DNA from: Christiangramia sp.
GTDB taxonomy: Bacteria > Bacteroidota > Bacteroidia > Flavobacteriales > Flavobacteriaceae
DNA length: 41,935 nt
Direction of reading: 5' to 3'
NCBI RefSeq assembly: GCF_029937855.1
Contig: NZ_JAPYPC010000033.1
Coordinates: 1-41,935, forward strand
Part shown: one piece after another, positions 28,787 to 35,816 of the stretch
How the letters are laid out: every line of letters begins with the position of its first letter
Numbering within the stretch: position 1 is the stretch's first letter
Made by a program: the position numbers and the translations under genes
The notes under the pieces: model-generated
The model's database searches: none
What the model was told of the DNA's origin: nothing
Seen by the model: the letters and a program-made list of their open reading frames with translations, nothing else

Positions 28787-29952
28787 AAACATTAAATCAA
28801 TTACCTGTTCCACAGGATACGGATAGTTCAAAATGGCCTTTTGGAAATATAAAGAATGAGACCGAAACGGAACCGGGAACTCCTGTAGTAAGGGAAATTT
28901 ACGGTGATGTTTTGGTGAACATGTATAAGATCCTTCAGGATTCCGGGATATCTCCCAGCGGTCAAGAAGATTCAGAGCAGGCCGGTTACCAGATCTTACA
29001 GGCTTTTAAAAATTTTGTGAATGATCTGAACGATATCGAGAAAGTAACCACTTTGACCGGTACCCAGTGGATCATAAACATGGATATCACTAATTTACCC
29101 GATAAGTACGTGGTATTCGCGCGAATGAGCGAGGCTTACGATAAAAATCAGACTTACACTTTTAAAGGTTCTACAGGAACGGAATATAGTTTTAAGTCCC
29201 CCACCGGTTTTAATGCTTCAGATGAAGCTTTGATCGTAATAGATCAGGCTGAGGTTAGGGCCTATTCTTTTTCAGCGGTTACAACGGCGGTTACTTCAGG
29301 TGGTGTATTTCCTGTTTTCGGAAATCCATTAGCTTTTAATAATACCGATACGCTCTATTATGAATCTGAAGGTTCTATTTTAACCGATACGCCAAGTATC
29401 AAGAACTTACAGCAGTCCATCAGGCTGTTAACAAGTGTAAGCACTCTATATGTGAATGAGATTCTTGTTTTAAAATCCCACGTGTTTTGTGTGGCATTTG
29501 ATACCGCTGCGGTAAAATACAGGTTCTTTCAATTCGCTTTGGCCGATCTTGATACCGCTGAAGAGATCACCGTTACCGGTGTTACCATGACTGAAGGCAC
29601 CGATAACAGCCCCTATATTTTTACGGACGGGGTATATATCTATATGACCAATTCCAGCAACCGATCTGCAAATGATTTTGAACTGGATAAGTTCGCGTAC
29701 GATCCAGCTACAGATTCGCTGACATTTTCACAGTCGGTAAGCCTGGAACCGGGTTATTTTAAGACCACAAATACAGTGATCTCGAACGGGAACCTGATAA
29801 CCTTTGCAGATGGAAGCCTGGTAAGGTATGCTTTAAGCAATGGAGCTTCCACTTCACTTGGACAATATAATGCTGTAGCGGGAATAATATTTAATTACAA
29901 CGGGCAGGTATTTTATACGAATGGGGAAGTTGCTAAAAATTGGAATGTTTAA
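28783..29952 (+). CDS. Tail fibre-type structural protein 2
   Basis: 389 aa, overlapping the previous gene by 4 nt. The N-terminal domain repeats the neighbour's attachment-like motif (PGTPVVREIYGDVLVNMYKIL, then SEQAGYQILQAF). The rest (from ~100) is beta-rich with repeating segments such as YRFFQFALADLDTAEEITVTG and NGNLITFADGSLVRYALSN, which look like propeller blades or a receptor-binding head. Probably binds the baseplate through the N-terminus and the cell surface through the C-terminus. A start-associated palindrome follows its stop. Confidence 0.6.
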   Translation: MKTLNQLPVPQDTDSSKWPFGNIKNETETEPGTPVVREIYGDVLVNMYKILQDSGISPSGQEDSEQAGYQILQAFKNFVNDLNDIEKVTTLTGTQWIINMDITNLPDKYVVFARMSEAYDKNQTYTFKGSTGTEYSFKSPTGFNASDEALIVIDQAEVRAYSFSAVTTAVTSGGVFPVFGNPLAFNNTDTLYYESEGSILTDTPSIKNLQQSIRLLTSVSTLYVNEILVLKSHVFCVAFDTAAVKYRFFQFALADLDTAEEITVTGVTMTEGTDNSPYIFTDGVYIYMTNSSNRSANDFELDKFAYDPATDSLTFSQSVSLEPGYFKTTNTVISNGNLITFADGSLVRYALSNGASTSLGQYNAVAGIIFNYNGQVFYTNGEVAKNWNV

Positions 29953-29953
29953 A

Positions 29954-29968
29954 TAAGTTATTAACTTA
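29954..29968. promoter_or_regulatory. Start-associated palindrome copy 7
   Basis: TAAGTTATTAACTTA, 1 nt after the fibre gene's stop and 11 nt before the ATG at 29980. Confidence 0.7.
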
Positions 29969-29979
29969 AATATATAATT

Positions 29980-30210
29980 ATGTCACAAAAAGTAAGAGCA
30001 AAATTCAATTGCCATTATATCCAGAAACATGAAGATGGATCTAAAACTGTTCACATGATGGCAGTTACATCAGGAAGTGAAGAAAACGAAAGTTTTTCTG
30101 AATACACACCTTCAGGAAATTTAGATATAAAAATTGATAAAGGTGAAGCTAAAAATGCTTTCAAAGAAGGGAAGGATTATTATTTAGATTTCACTGAAGC
30201 TCCAGAATAA
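29980..30210 (+). CDS. Conserved small phage protein
   Basis: 76 aa. The pattern KVRAKFNCHYIQKHEDGSKTVHMMAVTSGSEENESFSEYTPSGNL...KDYYLDFTEA resembles a small beta-sandwich-like family common in Bacteroidota phages. No function is known. It sits between a start-associated palindrome and a structured 160-nt gap, and interrupts the tail module, which suggests a cargo gene or a small structural partner. Confidence 0.6.
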   Translation: MSQKVRAKFNCHYIQKHEDGSKTVHMMAVTSGSEENESFSEYTPSGNLDIKIDKGEAKNAFKEGKDYYLDFTEAPE

Positions 30211-30300
30211 AAACCTTACGAGATAAAGATCCTTAGTTGTCGCTAATGTAGGCCACTGTGATGCGTAAGTTAGTTCAGGTCGTAAGGGGGTTTATTTTTT
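30211..30300 (+). terminator. Structured leader/terminator with alternative pairing
   Basis: CTTACG (from 30215) can pair with CGTAAG at 30264-30269 or with CGTAAGG at 30281-30287; the second forms an outer stem CCTTACGA/TCGTAAGG followed by GGGTTTATTTTTTT, a terminator-like T-tract. The two pairings exclude each other. This gap (30211-30371) holds no ORF of note. Downstream, AAGACTGG is repeated at 30330 and 30346 before the next ATG at 30372. Confidence 0.55.
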
Positions 30301-30371
30301 TAACCTAATCATTGCCTGTAAATCATGGTAAGACTGGCACCGGGAAAGACTGGATTTTTTAAATAAAAAAC

Positions 30372-31115
30372 ATGGCAAATTTTGATGTAAATACTGATGG
30401 TGCAATTAAACTCACCGCGAAACTGGAAAAGCTCCACAGGTCGGCTTTCCCGGTGGCAGTTCGCGGCACGTTGAACGATACTGCTTTTAAAACAAAGTCG
30501 CTGGTACCTAAAGTGGCAAAGTCAAAATTTACCACACGTCAAAAGAGTTTCTTTAGGGCATTTTCCACGGTAGATAAAGCCAAAGGTTTTGACCTTCGAA
30601 GCATGAAAGCCACTACCGGTATAAATTCCCGAAAAGGAAGTAAGGTTGCTGAAGGACTGGAAAAGCAGGAATTCGGCGGTAATATTCAGGGGCGTAAGCT
30701 TATCCCCATGGACACGTCCAGAACTTCAAATAGCCATGATAAAAAGGTACGCAGGAAACACCGTTTTGACAGGTTAGGGAAAACAATCAGGATCCGTGGA
30801 CGTGGAAACCGCGGTACCCGAAAAAGTAGACTGGTTGCAAGGGTAATGGTTGCTAACCGTTTAGGAGCTTCACATTTTATAACCAACCGGGGCGGAAAGG
30901 GAACTTTATTTGAAATTGATAGTGTAAGGCAGAATATCAGGACAAAAAAGATTAAGTTCAAATTGACCCCGCTTTACAGGTATAGAAAGTCAAGAATATC
31001 TTCTGTAACCAAAAAACCTTTTATGCAGCCTTCAGCGAAATTAGCCAGTAAACAGATGCTTAATTTCTACAAGAAGAACGCTGAAAAACAATTTCACAGA
31101 TTACTACGTAAATGA
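30372..31115 (+). CDS. Minor tail protein, lambda gpZ-like (putative)
   Basis: 247 aa, strongly basic. The N-terminal helix (TDGAIKLTAKLEKLHRSAFPVAVRGTLNDTAFKTKSLV) has the 'alpha helix before a joining domain' pattern of gpZ/tail-completion proteins. The middle is very R/K-rich (RRKHRFDRLGKTIRIRGRGNRGTRKSR), unusual for tail proteins and suggestive of nucleic-acid contact. It overlaps the next gene by 4 nt. Assignment is tentative; the placement among baseplate hub genes supports a tail role. Confidence 0.5.
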   Translation: MANFDVNTDGAIKLTAKLEKLHRSAFPVAVRGTLNDTAFKTKSLVPKVAKSKFTTRQKSFFRAFSTVDKAKGFDLRSMKATTGINSRKGSKVAEGLEKQEFGGNIQGRKLIPMDTSRTSNSHDKKVRRKHRFDRLGKTIRIRGRGNRGTRKSRLVARVMVANRLGASHFITNRGGKGTLFEIDSVRQNIRTKKIKFKLTPLYRYRKSRISSVTKKPFMQPSAKLASKQMLNFYKKNAEKQFHRLLRK

Positions 31116-32323
31116 GTTGGAAAGATAAAATAGAAAACGGGATATTTAAGATCACCACCGGGGACGGTAAAACTTTCAGGCCGCTATGGAAGCCGGGCGA
31201 ATCTTCTATAGAATTCAATACGTCTGCGTATAGTTTTATAAATCTGGAAGGCACTTTGGTAGATCGAAAGAAACCACAATCCAGTAAATATCCTTTGGTA
31301 TTCTGGTTCCAGGGTGAAGATCATCTGGATGAGGTGAAGACGTTCTTAAATGCTTCCAAAGATTCGCGCGCATGGGAAATAGAACATCCTATATATGGAA
31401 TTATAAACGGCCAGCCTATCAGCATAAAGCGCAATGATGTAAATTATAACATTACTGAAATAAGTGTTGAATTCTGGGAAAGCATTTCCGTAGATTATCC
31501 CGATGATGATATTTCAGTTTCCGACAGGATCCAGGCTAAATCTGTTTTGGTCCGTTCAGAAGCTGTTAAGACCTATCTTGGATTTCAGCCAGCCACTTCA
31601 GATATCGCTACCACCAAAAGGACCACTGTCCAGATCGCAGCAGATCTTATCAAACTGGCCGGTGACAAAAAGGTAGATTACGAGAATACGGCCAACACTG
31701 CGGTAAAATCTGTAGATAAACTTATAAGTTCCCAGGAAGCTACCATTAGGGAACAGCAGGGCATATTTACCAGTTTTGTAGGTTTTGATGCTTCGGTAAA
31801 AAGGAAAGTGAACTTTATAAAGAACAGCATCCAGACACTTTTCGAAAATACCGAAAAAAGAAGTGATAAGTTCCTGTACGAGAGTCAGGCTGCAACGGCT
31901 ATTTCCTGTTTATGTGAAGCGGCGGTAAATCCGGTAGCTTTAGATTATATAAGCCGTGCAGACATAGATGAGGTGGTAAATGCTATTATTGAGGTCCACG
32001 GGAACTACTTACAGACTTTAGATGCCGCCCAGGTGAGCCGGTATGATATTGAAAACACCTGGAACCCCGATGTTAATTTACAATTATCACTGAATGACCT
32101 GGTAGTAGATACCATAGGAAGCCTTCAAACCTTAGCCTTTGAAGCCAAACAGGAACGTATTGTTTATACTGAAAAAGCTACCAATCTCATCATTCTAACG
32201 CACCGGTACCTGGGGCTGGATATTAACGATGAAAACCTTGAGCGTTTCCGAAAGATCAATAATATTAAAAATGAAGAGCTGTTTTCAGTAAAGAAGGGAA
32301 GACAGATAAAATATTTTGCATAG
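31112..32323 (+). CDS. Mu gpN-like DNA circulation / baseplate hub protein
   Basis: 403 aa. The N-terminal ~170 residues (GTLVDRKKPQSSKYPLVFWFQGEDHLDEVKTFL) fit the DNA-circularisation N domain, and the C-terminal ILTHRYLGLDINDENLERFRKINNIKN followed by FSVKKGRQIKYFA is the family's typical end. In Mu, gpN contributes to the baseplate; the family name comes from a proposed circularisation role. It precedes the gpP-like gene by 3 nt, in the Mu order N-P-45. Confidence 0.75.
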   Translation: MSWKDKIENGIFKITTGDGKTFRPLWKPGESSIEFNTSAYSFINLEGTLVDRKKPQSSKYPLVFWFQGEDHLDEVKTFLNASKDSRAWEIEHPIYGIINGQPISIKRNDVNYNITEISVEFWESISVDYPDDDISVSDRIQAKSVLVRSEAVKTYLGFQPATSDIATTKRTTVQIAADLIKLAGDKKVDYENTANTAVKSVDKLISSQEATIREQQGIFTSFVGFDASVKRKVNFIKNSIQTLFENTEKRSDKFLYESQAATAISCLCEAAVNPVALDYISRADIDEVVNAIIEVHGNYLQTLDAAQVSRYDIENTWNPDVNLQLSLNDLVVDTIGSLQTLAFEAKQERIVYTEKATNLIILTHRYLGLDINDENLERFRKINNIKNEELFSVKKGRQIKYFA

Positions 32324-32326
32324 TAG

Positions 32327-33343
32327 ATGAAAATTAAGATCAACGGTACTTTTATAAAATTCTTTGATGAGGTAAGCTATGCGTTAAATCTTGATAGCGT
32401 AGCATCGGTATTTTCATTTGTTGGAAGGTACAACCCGGAAAACCCCCTGCATAGAAAAGTATTCAAACCTTTGTCTTATGCGCGGGTGGAAATATTCACC
32501 AATGAATATAAGTTACTGCTAACAGGTACCATTGTAAACCATACGTTCAATTCTAAGGACCGCCCGGAGCTGTGGAAGCTTTCCGGTTATTCTCTGCCCG
32601 GTGTGCTGGAGGATTCTAATATAGCCTATGATCAGTACCCGCTGGAATCGCTTAACCGAAACTTACAGGATATTACAGAAAGGCTTATATCTCCTTTCCA
32701 GTTAAAATTAGTGATAGATTCTGCGGTCTCCAAAGATGCCGGTTTGATCTTTGAAAAATCGGTTGCAAGCCCTTCAGAAAAAATAAAGGATTATCTGGCT
32801 AAGATTGCCAGTCAGCGAAACATCGTTCTATCTCATACGCCAAAAGGGGAATTATTGTATTTCAGGCCAAACACAAAGTCAGCCCCAAAGCATCGGTTTA
32901 AAAAGGAAACCGGCATTGAAATGAACCTTGGAGTTCAGGGCCAGGGATTGCATGATAAGATCACCGTATTAAGGCAGCCTTCAGATGATTCCGGGAATAT
33001 TTCCCCGGTAGATAGTACCCGTAACCCCTTGGTAAATGATTACCGCCCTTCGGTACAGGTTTTAAGTTCAGGAACTGAGACCGCGACAAAACTTGCAGCG
33101 GAAAACGAACTTGCCGCAGAGTTAAAGAATATCACCGTATCGATCAGCTCCAACAAAGTTTTAGAGCTGGTACCTGGTGACATTGTTGAGGTTAAGAATG
33201 ATGAAATATTCCTATTTGAATATACCCGTTTTATGATAAGTTCGGTAGTCGTAAAAGAAACGAATAATAGTGATGAGATGGTTCTTTCCCTAATGTTACC
33301 AGAAGCTTTCACCGGGGAACAGCCTAAAAACATATTTTCATGA
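32327..33343 (+). CDS. Baseplate hub protein, Mu gpP (gp44)-like
   Basis: 338 aa. The sequence YALNLDSVASVFSFVGRYNPENPLHRKVFKPLSYARVEIFTNEYKLLLTGTI and VSPxxK..DYLAKIASQRNIVLSHTPKGELLYFRPNT follow the gp44/late-control-D hub pattern, a trimer at the base of the tube. It overlaps the spike gene by 4 nt. Mu order N-P-45 is preserved locally. Confidence 0.8.
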   Translation: MKIKINGTFIKFFDEVSYALNLDSVASVFSFVGRYNPENPLHRKVFKPLSYARVEIFTNEYKLLLTGTIVNHTFNSKDRPELWKLSGYSLPGVLEDSNIAYDQYPLESLNRNLQDITERLISPFQLKLVIDSAVSKDAGLIFEKSVASPSEKIKDYLAKIASQRNIVLSHTPKGELLYFRPNTKSAPKHRFKKETGIEMNLGVQGQGLHDKITVLRQPSDDSGNISPVDSTRNPLVNDYRPSVQVLSSGTETATKLAAENELAAELKNITVSISSNKVLELVPGDIVEVKNDEIFLFEYTRFMISSVVVKETNNSDEMVLSLMLPEAFTGEQPKNIFS

Positions 33344-33828
33344 TAAGCCTTGCGAAAGTTAAAGAATGGACACTGGAAAATGGGAAAAGGATCCTGAAGG
33401 TGTTGCAGTATGGCCCGAAAACATCTAAGGTATCGGCTCCCTTTGGTGATGATTCTAATCCTATTAAGGATATGACCGCGATACTTGCCGAAACCGGTGT
33501 AAATGGAGAGCCTATCATTTTGGGGTATATCAATAAATCCCAAATCGCTAAAGTTGGGGAAAAAAGGATTTTCAGCTTAAAGGAAAACGGGGAGCTGTCT
33601 TCTTTTATCTGGCTTAAGAATGATGAGACCATTGAGATAGGTGGAAATTTAGATTTTGCGGTGCGTTTCAACAAGCTTAAAGAGGCACTTGATGTAAGGG
33701 ATCAGGATATAAATGCAGAACTTACCAAGATCGCAACCGGGATAACTGCAGCGGGTGGTACTTATACACCCACACCCATAAGTACCGATATAAGTGCAGC
33801 CAAAAATGATAAGATAAAATTAAGTTAA
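33340..33828 (+). CDS. Baseplate spike, Mu gp45-like
   Basis: 162 aa. An N-terminal OB-like part (GKRILKVLQYGPKTSKVSAPFGDDSNPIKDMTAILAETGVNGEPIILGYIN) leads to a beta-helix stalk (RIFSLKENGELSSFIWLKNDETIEIGGNLDFAVRF) and a Pro/Thr-rich tail (GGTYTPTPISTD). This is the gp45/gpV membrane-piercing spike. The classic HxH iron tip is not visible at the C-terminus. The stop lies inside the palindrome that starts promoter block P2. Confidence 0.8.
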   Translation: MISLAKVKEWTLENGKRILKVLQYGPKTSKVSAPFGDDSNPIKDMTAILAETGVNGEPIILGYINKSQIAKVGEKRIFSLKENGELSSFIWLKNDETIEIGGNLDFAVRFNKLKEALDVRDQDINAELTKIATGITAAGGTYTPTPISTDISAAKNDKIKLS

Positions 33829-33835
33829 TAACTTA
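33821..33835. promoter_or_regulatory. Start-associated palindrome copy 8, within promoter block P2
   Basis: TAAGTTAATAACTTA overlapping the stop of the spike gene, 77 nt before the gpW-like ATG. Identical to copies 2 and 6. Confidence 0.7.
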
Positions 33836-33908
33836 TTAAAATATTATAACATACTGTTTTATAGTAAAATAGGTTAGAAAAAAATTACAGCCATTCCCGG
33901 TAAATTTG
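33821..33908 (+). promoter_or_regulatory. Promoter block P2 for the connector/portal operon
   Basis: Same 88-nt architecture as P1 (16441-16528): palindrome, a 24-nt divergent middle, the 25-bp core at 33865-33889, an 11-nt gap and TAAATTTG (33901-33908), a perfect TAnnTTTG -7 box; TTAG at 33874 is 23 nt upstream. The expected start is about 33912, so the gpW-like mRNA may be nearly leaderless (ATG at 33913). Confidence 0.75.
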
Positions 33909-33912
33909 AAGT

Positions 33913-34212
33913 ATGGAATGCACAGCCCGTCAATACATTGAATCCAAGAAAAGCTTAGAGGCAAGGATCATTGCTATTGATGCTTTGATAGATGCCATGA
34001 TCCTGAGCCTGGCAGATTACGCAGCCGGACAGAATACTGCTATTGAAGAGTACCAGATGGACGATGGGCAGATGAAGATCAGGACCCGGTACAGGACACC
34101 TGGAGATGTGGATTCCGGTATAAAAGCACTGGAAAGAATGAAGCAGATGTATGTGAATCGCTATAACGGCAGAACATTCCTGTTAAGGGATAACCGGTCA
34201 TTTAGAAGGTAA
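33913..34212 (+). CDS. Head-tail connector, gpW-like (putative)
   Basis: 99 aa. N-terminal helices (ARQYIESKKSLEARIIAIDALIDAM), a beta-hairpin (EYQMDDGQMKIRTRYRTPGD) and a C-terminal helix (DSGIKALERMKQMYVNRYNG) reproduce the alpha-hairpin-alpha layout of lambda gpW (68 aa), though longer. Location immediately before the portal gene is where lambda places W. It probably joins the portal/adaptor to the tail. The start is close to the predicted transcription start of P2. Confidence 0.6.
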   Translation: MECTARQYIESKKSLEARIIAIDALIDAMILSLADYAAGQNTAIEEYQMDDGQMKIRTRYRTPGDVDSGIKALERMKQMYVNRYNGRTFLLRDNRSFRR

Positions 34213-34214
34213 GT

Positions 34215-35816
34215 ATGGGTTTTTTACAAACAGTATCAGATTTCTTATTAGGGCCGCCCAAAGCCAAACAAATGACCTGGGAAAGCCGGGATTATTCCAA
34301 TATGTACCCGGTAAGAACCACAGTTTTTGATGGTGAAAAAACCCCTTACGAACTTGGTGAGGTTCAAAATGTAATTCCTAACTATCACAGTTTGAGGCTG
34401 AGGTCTCATGAAGCCGATCTTAAAAGCGATGTGGTAAAGATCATTACCAATAAATTCTTTAAGTGGGTAATTGGTACCGGCCTGAAGCTTCAATCGGAAC
34501 CGGTACTGAAGGTTTTGGAGAGTGAAAAAATTATTCGGGCTAATAATGACCTTGAAGATTTTAAGGCGAATGTAGAGGCACGTTTTAATCTTTGGGCCAA
34601 ATCTAAGCGCGTTTGTTATAAAGGGGAAAAGAATCTGCATGAACTGGGGAATGACACCCTTAAAAGTTCATTTATAGGCGGTGATGTGCTGGTAATTATC
34701 AGGGTTGAAAATTCAGAATTGAATGTACAGCTTATAGATGGCCAGCAGGTACAAACCCCAATCCTGGAAGATGAGCATCATAAGCAGGCTAAATCCCGTG
34801 GTAATAGTATAAATAACGGGATTGAAAAAGATGATCGTGGACGGCATGTAGCTTATTTCGTAAAGGTATATACTGAAAAAAGCCTGTTAGGCGAATATGT
34901 CAGGATCCCGGCTTATGGGGAAAAGACAAAACGCAAAATGGCCTGGCTGGTTTATTTTGATAAGCACCGCATAGATCATGACCGGGGCATAGGTGCCTTA
35001 GCCCCTATTTTAGAGAAAATAGATAAGCTGGACCGTTATACCGAAGCTACGGTAGGTTCTGCTGAAGAACGGGCGAAAATCCCGTATGCTATTGAACATA
35101 CCAGGGACAGCTCAGGCGAAAATCCAATGGCACAAAGACTGGCCAAATCCCTTGGCAGGAATAACGGAGGTGAACTTGATCCTTATTCTGAAGGGGATAA
35201 AAAAGCAGATCACATAACCCGTACTACCGGGAAGATGGCCGTGAACCTTCCTATAGGCTCTAAGTTAACAAGTCCGTCCTCATCTTCCGGGGAAATCAAT
35301 TATCCGGAATTCTGGAAAGCGGTATTTCAGTCACTGGCCGCAGCGGTAGATATCCCGCCGGAAGTGGCACTTCAAATGTATAATTCTAATTATTCAGCCA
35401 GTAGGGCTGCTATAAGTGCGTGGGAGCATCTTATGTTCTTTTACCGCAATAAATACACACAGGATTTCTACCAGATCATTTATCAGGAATGGCTGCATCT
35501 GGAAATTATCAAATCCAAGATCGATGCCCCCGGTTATTTACAGGCGGTAAAATCTAAGAAGTATTTGGGAGTGGAGGCGTATGCTTCCTCAAGGTTCTTA
35601 GGCTCCAGAATGCCACATATAGATCCTAAAAAGGAAATAGATGCTGCAAGGGCCATGCTGGGTGAAGCCGGTAAGAATATTCCACTGGCCAGCTTTGAAC
35701 AGGTCGCGGAAAGAATGAACCTGGGAGACTGGAGCGAGAACTATAAAAAATATTTAAAAGAAACGGAATCAATTAAACCTGAAGATGGCACAGATCAAAA
35801 ACAAAATTCAGAATAA
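34215..35816 (+). CDS. Portal protein, lambda gpB family
   Basis: 533 aa, the size of lambda gpB (533). Landmarks: SLRLRSHEADLKSDVVKIITNKFFKWVIGTGLKLQ, HELGNDTLKSSFIGGDVLVIIRV, GIEKDDRGRHVAYFVKVY, RIDHDRGIGALAPILEKIDKLDRYTEA, and the C-terminal SRAAISAWEHLMFFYRNKYTQDFYQ. It forms the dodecameric portal used by the terminase and later as tail dock. Its location after the tail-baseplate genes instead of next to terL is atypical. It overlaps the next gene by 32 nt. Confidence 0.9.
   Translation: MGFLQTVSDFLLGPPKAKQMTWESRDYSNMYPVRTTVFDGEKTPYELGEVQNVIPNYHSLRLRSHEADLKSDVVKIITNKFFKWVIGTGLKLQSEPVLKVLESEKIIRANNDLEDFKANVEARFNLWAKSKRVCYKGEKNLHELGNDTLKSSFIGGDVLVIIRVENSELNVQLIDGQQVQTPILEDEHHKQAKSRGNSINNGIEKDDRGRHVAYFVKVYTEKSLLGEYVRIPAYGEKTKRKMAWLVYFDKHRIDHDRGIGALAPILEKIDKLDRYTEATVGSAEERAKIPYAIEHTRDSSGENPMAQRLAKSLGRNNGGELDPYSEGDKKADHITRTTGKMAVNLPIGSKLTSPSSSSGEINYPEFWKAVFQSLAAAVDIPPEVALQMYNSNYSASRAAISAWEHLMFFYRNKYTQDFYQIIYQEWLHLEIIKSKIDAPGYLQAVKSKKYLGVEAYASSRFLGSRMPHIDPKKEIDAARAMLGEAGKNIPLASFEQVAERMNLGDWSENYKKYLKETESIKPEDGTDQKQNSE

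Noticed and set aside
30214-30287. 74-nt element with a 7-bp CCTTACG/CGTAAGG end stem, the length of a tRNA
   Set aside because: The region before the 3' strand cannot form a T-arm, and no D- or anticodon-arm fits; the T-tract after it fits a terminator better.
33040-33543. Reverse-strand 167-codon frame over the hub and spike genes
   Set aside because: Shadow of two coding genes; composition and motifs do not suggest a protein.
34248-34640. Reverse-strand 130-codon frame in the portal gene
   Set aside because: Shadow frame in a well-supported gene.
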